A stretch of 20,556 nt of DNA, from contig CAKVKI010000016.1 of the NCBI GenBank assembly GCA_934754975.1, forward strand, positions 1 through 20,556, in the 5' to 3' direction. This stretch comes from an uncultured Alistipes sp. (GTDB taxonomy: Bacteria; Bacteroidota; Bacteroidia; Bacteroidales; Rikenellaceae). Positions 7,115 through 14,137 of the stretch are shown here, in pieces. The stretch's first letter is position 1; every line of letters starts with the position of its first letter. A program made the translations under genes and the position numbers. The notes under the pieces are model-generated. The model was not told the origin of the DNA and did no database searches. It was given only the letters and a program-made list of their open reading frames with translations.

Positions 7115-8110
7115 ATGAAAATTATCGCCGACAGCGCCATACCCTTCCTGCAGGGGCTCCTCGAGCCGTGGGCCGAGGTACATTATCTTCCGGGATCGGA
7201 GATCACGCCCGAGGAGGTGCGCGACGCCGACGCCCTGGTCATCCGCACCCGCACCCGCTGCGACGGGCGGCTGCTCGGCGGCTCCCGCGTCCGCCTGATC
7301 GCCACGGCGACCATCGGATTCGACCATATCGACACGGCGTGGTGCGCGGCGCACGGCATCCGCGTCTCCACGGCCGCCGGCTGCAACGCCCGGGGCGTAC
7401 TCCAATGGGCCGGGGCGGTATTGGCCCACCTTTCCCGCACGCAGGGCTGGCGGCCTGCGGAGCGTACGCTGGGCATCGTCGGCGTAGGACACGTCGGATC
7501 GCTCGTAAAGGAGTATGCCGAAACGTGGGGGTTCCGGGTCCTCTGCTGCGACCCCCCGCGCGAAGCGCGCGAACACGGCGGTTTCCTGCCGCTCGGAGAG
7601 GTCGCCCGCCAGGCCGACATCCTGACGTTCCACACGCCGCTCGACGACACGACGCGCCACATGGCCGACGCCGCCCTGTTCGCACAGATGAAGCCCGGCG
7701 CCGTAATCCTGAACTCCTCGCGCGGCGAAGTGGTGGACGGCGAAGCCCTGCTGCAAAGCGGTCTTCCGTGCGTACTCGACGTCTGGGAACACGAACCCGC
7801 CATCGACCGCCGACTGCTCGCCCGCACACTGCTCGCCACGCCGCACATCGCGGGTTACTCCGAGCAGGGCAAAGCCAACGCCACAGCCATGTCGGTCGAT
7901 ACGCTGGCCCGCATCTTCGGCCTGCCCCTCACCGGGTGGTACCCGCCTCAGGCCGCCCCATCGACGCCCCGGACGATCCCGTGGCAGGAGCTTTGCACGA
8001 CCATCGGCGGCGCATTCGACATCGAAGCCCAGAGCCGCAGCCTGAAGGCCCGGCCGGAGGATTTCGAGCCGATGCGCGACCATTACCGCTACCGCCGCGA
8101 GTACTTTTAG
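7115..8110 (+). CDS. pdxB: Erythronate-4-phosphate dehydrogenase
   Basis: Second step of the DXP-dependent pyridoxal 5'-phosphate pathway: NAD-dependent oxidation of 4-phospho-D-erythronate in the cytoplasm. The 331-aa protein has the D-2-hydroxyacid dehydrogenase fold. The Rossmann motif is GIVGVGHVGS (120-129). The catalytic residues are Arg203 (NSSRGEVVD), Glu in DVWEHEP (222-228) and His244 (TPHIAGYS). A C-terminal PdxB-type dimerisation segment (about 275-331, ending YRYRREYF) distinguishes it from SerA and other dehydrogenases. It is shorter than E. coli PdxB (378 aa). It is divergent from the ureohydrolase operon. No terminator separates it from pyrD, so readthrough is possible. Confidence 0.94.
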   Translation: MKIIADSAIPFLQGLLEPWAEVHYLPGSEITPEEVRDADALVIRTRTRCDGRLLGGSRVRLIATATIGFDHIDTAWCAAHGIRVSTAAGCNARGVLQWAGAVLAHLSRTQGWRPAERTLGIVGVGHVGSLVKEYAETWGFRVLCCDPPREAREHGGFLPLGEVARQADILTFHTPLDDTTRHMADAALFAQMKPGAVILNSSRGEVVDGEALLQSGLPCVLDVWEHEPAIDRRLLARTLLATPHIAGYSEQGKANATAMSVDTLARIFGLPLTGWYPPQAAPSTPRTIPWQELCTTIGGAFDIEAQSRSLKARPEDFEPMRDHYRYRREYF

Positions 8111-8130
8111 CGAAATCAATTCTTTTTTAG

Positions 8131-8138
8131 TACCTTTG
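8131..8138 (+). promoter_or_regulatory. -7 element of pyrD
   Basis: TACCTTTG matches TAnnTTTG, 30 nt before the pyrD ATG. The -33 element is not clear. Confidence 0.65.
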
Positions 8139-8168
8139 CGGCCATAAGAGAAACCGTCACATGAGATC

Positions 8169-9458
8169 ATGTACCGTAGCATCATAAAGCCTATCCTTTT
8201 CTCGCTCACCATCGAGCGGGCGCACCGCGTCGTACTGATACTGCTGCGCATCATCGGGCTGATCCCCGGCGGACGATGGGTACTCCGCAAGTGTTACGCC
8301 GTGGAACATCCCGCGCTCGAACGCGAGGTCTTCGGCATCAAATTCGCCAACCCCGTCGGGCTGGCCGCAGGTTTCGACCGCAACGGCGAGGCGTTCCGCG
8401 AACTGGCGGCCCTCGGCTTCGGATTCATCGAGGTCGGCACCGTGACGCCGCGCCCGCAGGCGGGCAATCCCCGCCCCCGCGTCTTCCGGCTCCCGAAGGA
8501 TGAGGCGATCATCAACCGCATCGGGCTTTCCAACCGCGGCCTCGAAAAAACCATCCAGCACCTGCGCCGCCCCCACGAAGGATTCATCGTCGGCTGCAAC
8601 ATCGGCCGCAATACCGTGACCCCGGCCGAAAACGCCGCGGCCGACTACCTCAAACTCTTCCGCAACCTCTACCAGTACGCGGATTACTTCACTGTGAACA
8701 TCAGCTGCGACAACTCGTGCCGCGAAGGCGCGACGCATACGCGCGAACATATCCTGCGGATTCTCGACCCGCTGTTCGACTTCCGCCGGGGACAGAATCA
8801 ATACCGGCCGATCATGCTCAAGGTATCGCCCGACATGCCGGACGCAGTGATCGACGAAATCAGCGACATCTTGCTCGAAACGCCCCTCGACGGCATCGTG
8901 GCGACCAACGGCACGCACAAACGCGAAGGACTGCACACCAGTCACACGACGCTCGACAAGATCGGCAGCGGCCGTCTGAGCGGCGCCCCGCTCACGCAAC
9001 GGGCCGTGGAGGTCGTGCGCCGCATCCACACCCGCTCGGGCGGCAATTTCCCGATCATCGGCGTGGGCGGCCTGATGACCCCCGACGACGCGAAAGCGAT
9101 GCTCGACGCCGGAGCCGACCTCCTGCAGCTCTACACCGGCTATATCTACAACGGGCCCGGACTGGTGCGCGACATCTGCCGCGCCCTCGTCGCCGACGCC
9201 GAAGCGAAAGCCGCGGAGGAAAAGACCGCAGCGGCGCAGGCGGCAGCAGCACAGGCCGCAGTGCAGCAGGCAGCGGCGGAACAACCCGCAAAAGAACAGC
9301 CTGCGACAAAACAGCCTTCCGCAGAGCAAGCCGGAGCAGAACAGCCCGCGCCGCAATCTGCCGAAACATCGTCGGCAGCCGAAAACACCGAACCGTCATC
9401 CACGGAATCAGCACCTCCGGCACAGTCCGGTTCCGCCCCCGGACAGCCGGGAGCCTGA
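8169..9458 (+). CDS. pyrD: Dihydroorotate dehydrogenase (class 2-like) with long C-terminal tail
   Basis: FMN enzyme that oxidises dihydroorotate to orotate in pyrimidine synthesis. N-terminal helices (residues 1-45, MYRSIIKPILFSLTIERAHR...) are the membrane/quinone-binding part typical of class 2. The FMN barrel follows, with NPVGLAAGFDRNGE (61-74), NRIGLSNRG, KVSPDM, SGAPLTQRA and IGVGGLMTPDDA. The active-site loop reads NISCDNS (177-183): Cys180 stands where class 2 enzymes have Ser and class 1 has Cys, and Asp181 replaces the usual Pro. After a complete barrel, residues 342-429 are an Ala/Gln/Glu/Pro-rich low-complexity tail not found in the typical family. The gene leads pyrD-cinA-pncC, with cinA 14 nt downstream. 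Confidence 0.93.
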   Translation: MYRSIIKPILFSLTIERAHRVVLILLRIIGLIPGGRWVLRKCYAVEHPALEREVFGIKFANPVGLAAGFDRNGEAFRELAALGFGFIEVGTVTPRPQAGNPRPRVFRLPKDEAIINRIGLSNRGLEKTIQHLRRPHEGFIVGCNIGRNTVTPAENAAADYLKLFRNLYQYADYFTVNISCDNSCREGATHTREHILRILDPLFDFRRGQNQYRPIMLKVSPDMPDAVIDEISDILLETPLDGIVATNGTHKREGLHTSHTTLDKIGSGRLSGAPLTQRAVEVVRRIHTRSGGNFPIIGVGGLMTPDDAKAMLDAGADLLQLYTGYIYNGPGLVRDICRALVADAEAKAAEEKTAAAQAAAAQAAVQQAAAEQPAKEQPATKQPSAEQAGAEQPAPQSAETSSAAENTEPSSTESAPPAQSGSAPGQPGA

Positions 9459-9472
9459 GTCAAAATACCGCT

Positions 9473-10714
9473 ATGAAAGCAACGATCATCACTATCGGCG
9501 ATGAAATCCTCATCGGACAGATCGTGGATACCAACTCCGTATCCATCGCCCGGCACCTCAACGCCGCAGGCATCGTCGTACATGAAAAAGTCTCGATCGG
9601 CGACGACAGCGCACAGATCGTCGGGTGCGTGGAACGCGCCCTCGGCCAGTCGGACATCGCGGTCATCACCGGCGGACTCGGCCCCACCAAGGACGACATC
9701 ACCAAAAAGACGCTGGCCGAAATGTTCGGCTGCGAACTCATTCCGAACCGAACCGTCTCCGACCATGTAAAACGGATGCTCGAAGAGCGGGGCATCGAAT
9801 TCAACGAACTCAACCGCGGACAGGCTCTGGTTCCGGCCTGCTGCACGGTGCTGTTCAACGCGCACGGCACGGCTCCGGGCATGTGGTTCGAACGCGGCGG
9901 CAAAGTGGTCGTATCGCTGCCGGGCGTACCCTACGAAATGGAACACCTGATGCAGGACGAGGTCATGCCGCGGCTCAAAGCGCATTTCGAACTGCGTCAG
10001 ATCGTACACCGCACGATGATCACCGCAGGACTGCCCGAATCGATGCTCGCCAAAGCGATCGAAGCGTGGGAAAACGCCCTGCCGCCCTACCTGAAACTGG
10101 CCTATCTGCCCAATCCGGGCGCCGTGCGGCTCCGGCTGTCGGCTTATGAGGTCGAGGGCGAAAGCGTATCGAAGGAGATCGAACGGCAGTTCGAAGCGCT
10201 GCGCAGGATCATTCCCCACAACATCATCGGCTACGAAACGGCCACCATGCAGGAGCTGATACACAAACTGCTCACCGAACGGCGACAGACCCTCGCCACG
10301 GCCGAAAGCTGCACGGGCGGCACGATCGCCGCGCGCTTTACGGCCATGCCGGGCGCTTCGGCCTACTTCCTCTGCGGCGTGGTTTCGTACAGCAACGCGT
10401 CGAAGCAGGCAGTGCTGGGCGTCGATCCCGGCACGATCTCCCGTTACGGGGCCGTCAGCGAGCAGGTCGCCCGCCAGATGGCCGAAGGGGCGCGCCGCAT
10501 CAGCGGCGCCGACTACGCCGTCTCCACCACCGGCATCGCAGGCCCCGCAGGCGGATCGGCCGAAAAACCCGTCGGCACGGTCTGGATCGCCGTCGCGGGT
10601 CCCCGCCGCACGGTCGCCCTGCTCAAACAGTGCGGCTCCGACCGCGGACAGATCATCGACCGCGCCAGCGCTTTCGCCCTCAGCCTGCTGCGCGACGAAC
10701 TCAACGGAAAATAA
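9473..10714 (+). CDS. cinA: CinA: nicotinamide-nucleotide amidase / competence-damage family protein
   Basis: A 413-aa two-domain cytoplasmic enzyme. The N-terminal COG1058/MoaB-like domain (about 1-170) has TIGDEILIGQIVDTNS and GGLGPTKDDITKKTLAE, a family associated with pyrophosphatase activity on NAD-related compounds. A middle region spans about 175-255. The C-terminal PncC domain (about 260-413) deamidates NMN to nicotinate mononucleotide in pyridine nucleotide recycling. It retains AESCTGG (277-283, nucleophile Ser279), YSNASK and STTGIAGPAGG. ATG at 9473 begins MKATIITIGDE, the canonical N-terminus; longer upstream frames overlap pyrD in another frame and are rejected. The pncC-like lipoprotein gene follows after 11 nt. 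Confidence 0.95.
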   Translation: MKATIITIGDEILIGQIVDTNSVSIARHLNAAGIVVHEKVSIGDDSAQIVGCVERALGQSDIAVITGGLGPTKDDITKKTLAEMFGCELIPNRTVSDHVKRMLEERGIEFNELNRGQALVPACCTVLFNAHGTAPGMWFERGGKVVVSLPGVPYEMEHLMQDEVMPRLKAHFELRQIVHRTMITAGLPESMLAKAIEAWENALPPYLKLAYLPNPGAVRLRLSAYEVEGESVSKEIERQFEALRRIIPHNIIGYETATMQELIHKLLTERRQTLATAESCTGGTIAARFTAMPGASAYFLCGVVSYSNASKQAVLGVDPGTISRYGAVSEQVARQMAEGARRISGADYAVSTTGIAGPAGGSAEKPVGTVWIAVAGPRRTVALLKQCGSDRGQIIDRASAFALSLLRDELNGK

Positions 10715-10725
10715 ACAACGCCCCG

Positions 10726-11265
10726 ATGAATAAAATTCTGCTCTCAACCGCAACCGCATTCATTCTCTCGCTGACCGCCTGCAACAGCCAGGCTCCGGAA
10801 AAGCGGGTTCATCGCATCCTGACCGACCGCATCCAGACACTGGCCATCGCCGAAAGCTGCACGGGCGGCACGATCGCCGCACGTTTCACGGCTCTGCCCG
10901 GCGCTTCGGCCTACTTCAAATGCGGCGTCGTGGCATACAGCCTCGACACCAAGCAGGATATTCTGCAAATCAGCTGCGACACGATCGCCCGTTACGGCGC
11001 CGTCAGCGAGCAGGTCGTCCGCCAGATGGCCGAAGGCGTACGCCGGGCTTCGAATTCGCACTATGCCGTCGCCACCACCGGCATCGCAGGTCCCACGGGC
11101 GGAACGCCCGAATATCCCGTCGGCTCGGTATGGATCGCCGTCAGCTCCCCGCTGCGCACCACGACCCGCCTGATCCGCGCCGACGGCAACCGCAAAGCCG
11201 TCATCCGGAAGGCCGGAACGGCAGCCATCGAACTGCTCGAAGAGGAATTGCGGGCGGCAAAATAG
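10726..11265 (+). CDS. PncC-domain (NMN amidase-like) lipoprotein, duplicate of the CinA C-terminal domain
   Basis: A 179-aa protein. Residues 1-19, MNKILLSTATAFILSLTAC, form a lipoprotein signal peptide with a perfect LTAC lipobox (Cys19). Residues 27-179 are a full PncC/CinA-C domain. All family motifs are kept: AESCTGG (42-48, Ser44), the Tyr and Lys of AYSLDTK, RYGAVSEQV, and ATTGIAGPTGG. By eye it is about 61% identical to the adjacent CinA over 137 positions, with long identical DNA stretches around AESCTGG and RYGAVSEQV, so it arose by local duplication of the cinA 3' end plus gain of a signal peptide. Predicted location is the envelope, unlike known cytoplasmic PncC. Enzymatic activity there is inference. 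Confidence 0.9.
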   Translation: MNKILLSTATAFILSLTACNSQAPEKRVHRILTDRIQTLAIAESCTGGTIAARFTALPGASAYFKCGVVAYSLDTKQDILQISCDTIARYGAVSEQVVRQMAEGVRRASNSHYAVATTGIAGPTGGTPEYPVGSVWIAVSSPLRTTTRLIRADGNRKAVIRKAGTAAIELLEEELRAAK

Positions 11266-11307
11266 GCTGAATAGTTTTGTTTTAAAGCTGAATTGTTTGG
11301 TTTCAAA
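11266..11307 (+). repeat. Tandem imperfect 21-bp repeat upstream of the kinase gene
   Basis: Two adjacent units, 11266-11286 and 11287-11307, both start GCTGAAT and match at 18 of 21 positions. The second unit contains the promoter's -33 TTTG and a small GTTTG/CAAAC inverted repeat (11295-11308). This could be a regulator site or a chance duplication. Confidence 0.6.
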
Positions 11308-11327
11308 CAGATATTTCCATATCTTTG
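11296..11327 (+). promoter_or_regulatory. Promoter of the histidine kinase gene
   Basis: TTTG (11296-11299), a 20-nt spacer and TATCTTTG (11320-11327) give a near-ideal Bacteroidota promoter, 22 nt before the ATG at 11350. Confidence 0.8.
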
Positions 11328-11349
11328 CAACCATTCAGCCCAAAAACTA

Positions 11350-13263
11350 ATGAAAAAAGCCCTGTTTTTACTAATGCTGTTTGCCTGGGCCGCTCCCGGC
11401 CTTGCCCAAACCGAGACCTACAAAAACGTAGACAGCACGCTCTACGCATATTACCGGTGGTGCAACAATAACATCCGCGACTCTGCCGTCCTGCTCAAAG
11501 CCGACACGCTGTTCCGGCTGGCGGGCGAAAAGAACGATATCCGCATGCAGGCCGTCGCCCTCTCTTTCAAAGCCGACCACTACTACTTCAACAACGCGCC
11601 GGACTCGCTTAAGGCATGGATTCCCCGCGTGCAGGCTTTCGCACGCGCAAACAACCAGCCGACCTACTATTTCTTCACCTGGTCTCGGCTGATTCTCTAT
11701 TATACGAAGCACGGCCAGTACACGCTGGCGCAGTACGAACTGGAGCGTTACATGGCGCAGGCCGAGCAGGACGATTACAAACCCGCCATCGCCGAAGCCT
11801 ACAAGCAGTTAGGACACATCTACCGGACCCGCGGACTCAAGCAGACCGCCGCCGAGTACTACCGCAAGGCGATCAGTTTCATCGAAGAGAACAACCTCAA
11901 CAAATTCTCACTGCCGATTCTCTATTCCGAACTGGCCACCGTTCTCATCGACACCGAACGGTACGAAGAGGCCGCCGAAGAGCTTGAAAAGGGCAAGGCG
12001 CGGCTCACCCTGCCCGAATACATCTGGCCGCTGAAGCTCAAACAGGTGATTCTCTACAGCCGGACAGGCCGAAGCGCCGAAGCCCGGAGGCTGTTCGACG
12101 AGATCCGGCAGGGACACGACGGATACCTTACGGCGACTAGCCTCACCGAAGCGCAGCTGGCCATCGACCTCTCCGGGCATGAATTCGGCAAGGCCCTGGC
12201 AACGCTCGACAAACTGATCGGCCTGTTCAAAGACGACGGACACAGCGAAGCCTATTTCTACAAACTGTACCAAACCCGTGCGGAGGCCTATGCCGAAACC
12301 GGCAATTACGAAGCCGCCTACAAAAGCCAGAAACACTACCTCGACCTCTACCGGAAAAAGGTCGGCGACGACAACGAACGAAATCTCGGCGAATTCGCCA
12401 CACTGCTCGACGTCACCCGTCTCGACGTCGAAAAGGCGGAGTTGCAGCGACAGACGCAGGAGGTGCGGCTGCACCACACGCAGCTGGGCATTGCGGCGCT
12501 GAGCGTCATTCTGCTGCTGGCAATTCTCTTTATCGTCTTCATGACACGCATGAACCGCCGTCTGGCGCATGCCAAACGGGCCGCAGAAGAGAGCAACCGG
12601 ATGAAAGGCGTTTTCATCCGCACGATCACGCACGAGATCAACACCCCGCTCAACTCCATCGTAGGCTTCGCCGAACTGGCGGCGGTTTCGGACGCGAACG
12701 ACGACGAACGCCAGTCTTATATCGAAATCATCCGGGAAAACAGCGGCTACCTGCAAAAGCTCGTGGACGACGTACTCTATATCGCGGGACTCGAATCGTC
12801 CGACACCCCGCCCGCATTGGGACCGGTGGACATCAACGTCTGCTGCATGCAGTGCATCCAGGCCGTAAAGGATTACAGCCTCCGCAGGCTCGACATCCGG
12901 TTCGACCCCGAATGTGGAAAACTCCCGGTCAACACCTCCTGCCTGCTGCTCTCCAAAGCCCTCACCGAACTGCTGCGCAACGCCGCCCGTTTCGCCCCCG
13001 ACAGCGAAATCACGCTCGCATACACACTGACCTCACACAAAAAGCGGATCGCTTTCACGGTCACGGACCGCGGACCGGGCGTTCCCGCACCGGAAGCCGA
13101 CCGTATTTTCGACCGTTTCGTCAAACTCGATCCCTTCTCGCAGGGCATGGGCCTGGGGCTGGCTGTCTGCCGGCTGATCGCCTCAGCGTTGGGCGGCAAC
13201 GTCGAACTCGACACTTCCTACACGGAAGGAGCGAGTTTCACGCTTACGATCCCGATAATTTAA
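11350..13263 (+). CDS. TPR-containing membrane sensor histidine kinase, orphan
   Basis: A 637-aa Bacteroidota-type hybrid of periplasmic helical repeats and a cytoplasmic kinase. A signal peptide (1-20, MKKALFLLMLFAWAAPGLAQ) is followed by a region of TPR-like helical pairs (about 30-340; for example KQLGHIYRTRGLKQTAAEYYRKA). One transmembrane helix lies at about 379-400. HisKA has phosphoacceptor His428 in THEINTPLNS. HATPase_c has the N-box Asn544 (LLRNAARF), DRGPG, IFDRFVKLD and GMGLGLAV. The start is set by the promoter box ending at 11327. No response regulator or DNA-binding domain is fused or adjacent, so the partner is unknown. The ligand is also unknown. Confidence 0.92.
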   Translation: MKKALFLLMLFAWAAPGLAQTETYKNVDSTLYAYYRWCNNNIRDSAVLLKADTLFRLAGEKNDIRMQAVALSFKADHYYFNNAPDSLKAWIPRVQAFARANNQPTYYFFTWSRLILYYTKHGQYTLAQYELERYMAQAEQDDYKPAIAEAYKQLGHIYRTRGLKQTAAEYYRKAISFIEENNLNKFSLPILYSELATVLIDTERYEEAAEELEKGKARLTLPEYIWPLKLKQVILYSRTGRSAEARRLFDEIRQGHDGYLTATSLTEAQLAIDLSGHEFGKALATLDKLIGLFKDDGHSEAYFYKLYQTRAEAYAETGNYEAAYKSQKHYLDLYRKKVGDDNERNLGEFATLLDVTRLDVEKAELQRQTQEVRLHHTQLGIAALSVILLLAILFIVFMTRMNRRLAHAKRAAEESNRMKGVFIRTITHEINTPLNSIVGFAELAAVSDANDDERQSYIEIIRENSGYLQKLVDDVLYIAGLESSDTPPALGPVDINVCCMQCIQAVKDYSLRRLDIRFDPECGKLPVNTSCLLLSKALTELLRNAARFAPDSEITLAYTLTSHKKRIAFTVTDRGPGVPAPEADRIFDRFVKLDPFSQGMGLGLAVCRLIASALGGNVELDTSYTEGASFTLTIPII

Positions 13264-13340
13264 TTACTGACTATCAGCACAATACCCAACACACCGAAAA
13301 ATTAATCAGGGAACTTAATTCTTAATTCTCATTTTTTCCT

Positions 13341-13348
13341 TATATTTG
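13341..13348 (+). promoter_or_regulatory. -7 element of the rpmB-rpmG operon
   Basis: TATATTTG lies 42 nt before the rpmB ATG in an AT-rich stretch. No clear -33 TTTG is present. Confidence 0.68.
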
Positions 13349-13390
13349 CACTCCCTTACGGGAATAATATTAAAATCATCAAAAACAAAA

Positions 13391-13624
13391 ATGAAAGTTT
13401 GCGAAATCACAGGCAAGGTAGCGATCGTGGGCAACAACGTTTCGCACTCGCACCACAAGACCAAACGCAAATTCAGTCCCAATCTGAAAACCAAGCGTTT
13501 CTGGTCTGAGCAGGAAGGCCGCTGGATTACCCTGAAGGTATCGGCTGCCGGCATGAAAACAATCAACAAAAAAGGTCTTGCAGTCGCTCTGCGCGAGGCT
13601 GCCGCACCGAAGTCCGTTTACTAA
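13391..13624 (+). CDS. rpmB: 50S ribosomal protein bL28
   Basis: A 77-aa large-subunit protein beginning MKVCEITGKVAIVGNNVSHS, with the family core KTKRKFSPNLKTKRFW, TLKVSAAGMKTINKKG and a C-terminal basic helix. The CxxC zinc pairs of some bL28 forms are absent. The ATG at 13391 is chosen because the family starts there; codons upstream have no homology and follow the -7 box closely. It is first in a three-gene operon; rpmG follows after 16 nt. Confidence 0.97.
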   Translation: MKVCEITGKVAIVGNNVSHSHHKTKRKFSPNLKTKRFWSEQEGRWITLKVSAAGMKTINKKGLAVALREAAAPKSVY

Positions 13625-13640
13625 AACACAGAAGTAACAA

Positions 13641-13823
13641 ATGGCAAAGAAAGGCAACAGAGTTCAGGTCATCCTCGAATGCACCGAACAGAAAGAGAGC
13701 GGAGTTCCGGGAATGTCCCGTTACATCACGACAAAAAACAAAAAGAACACCCCCGACCGTCTGGAGCGTAAGAAGTACAATCCGTTTCTGAAGAAGGTCA
13801 CCGTTCACCGTGAAATTAAATAG
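13641..13823 (+). CDS. rpmG: 50S ribosomal protein bL33
   Basis: A 60-aa protein, [17 protein letters not shown]..., with the family segments [23 protein letters not shown] and a C-terminal KVTVHREIK. It has a single Cys and lacks the CxxC pairs, so it is the zinc-free form. It is the middle gene of rpmB-rpmG-DUF4295, with the next start 12 nt downstream. Confidence 0.97.
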   Translation: MAKKGNRVQVILECTEQKESGVPGMSRYITTKNKKNTPDRLERKKYNPFLKKVTVHREIK

Positions 13824-13835
13824 TTTTGAAGCTCT

Positions 13836-13994
13836 ATGGCAAAGAAAGTAGTCGCAACACTGAAAACCGGCACGGGTAAGAACTTTACGAAGTGCATCAA
13901 AATGGTCAAATCGGACAAAACCGGTGCTTACATGTTCAAGGAAGGCATCATCGCCAACGACCACGTCAAAGAATTCTTCGAGGAGAAGAAATAA
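13836..13994 (+). CDS. DUF4295 small basic protein, probable ribosome-associated protein
   Basis: A 52-residue reading frame, MAKKVVATLKTGTGKNFTKC... ending HVKEFFEEKK. It is lysine-rich and matches the Bacteroidota family DUF4295, which is regularly encoded after rpmB-rpmG. Context and basic composition suggest a ribosomal or ribosome-bound protein. I recall a Bacteroidota-specific large-subunit protein (bL38) described in the Flavobacterium johnsoniae ribosome and think it may be this family, but I could not verify that. It starts 12 nt after the rpmG stop and is followed by two hairpins. Confidence 0.88.
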   Translation: MAKKVVATLKTGTGKNFTKCIKMVKSDKTGAYMFKEGIIANDHVKEFFEEKK

Positions 13995-14053
13995 GTATTT
14001 TAAGAGCGATCTTAAATACAAAGGGCATCCGACAGGGTGCCCTTTGTGTGTTT
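13995..14053 (+). terminator. Tandem hairpins ending the rpmB-rpmG-DUF4295 operon
   Basis: The first hairpin pairs 13995-14005 with 14010-14019 (GTATTTTAAGA/TCTTAAATAC, GCGA loop, one bulge) and starts right after the stop codon. The second pairs AAAGGGCATCC (14020-14030) with GGGTGCCCTTT (14035-14045), GACA loop, one G-T, then a T/G-rich tail. The second is the likely terminator. Confidence 0.78.
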
Positions 14054-14076
14054 ATGCGCCTGCCGTATCCCGTCCA

Positions 14077-14108
14077 TTTGGAAGCCGGAGAAAAAATAGT
14101 TATCTTTG
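14077..14108 (+). promoter_or_regulatory. Promoter of the fusion glycosyltransferase gene
   Basis: TTTG (14077-14080), 20 nt, TATCTTTG (14101-14108): a near-ideal Bacteroidota promoter. It fixes the start at ATG 14138, since in-frame upstream ATGs precede or overlap the promoter. Confidence 0.82.
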
Positions 14109-14137
14109 AAATCATAACAGACTTCAAACCCGCTAAA

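Noticed and set aside
6181..8130. A 649-codon plus-strand frame spanning the ureohydrolase gene and pdxB
   Set aside because: Its first half is antisense to a gene with a full metal-binding set and its second half is out of frame with pdxB. The protein is Arg/Pro-rich without any family motif.
13892..14137. An 82-codon N-terminal extension of the glycosyltransferase
   Set aside because: It overlaps the DUF4295 gene, the terminator hairpins and a complete TTTG-N20-TATCTTTG promoter. Family homology begins at ATG 14138.
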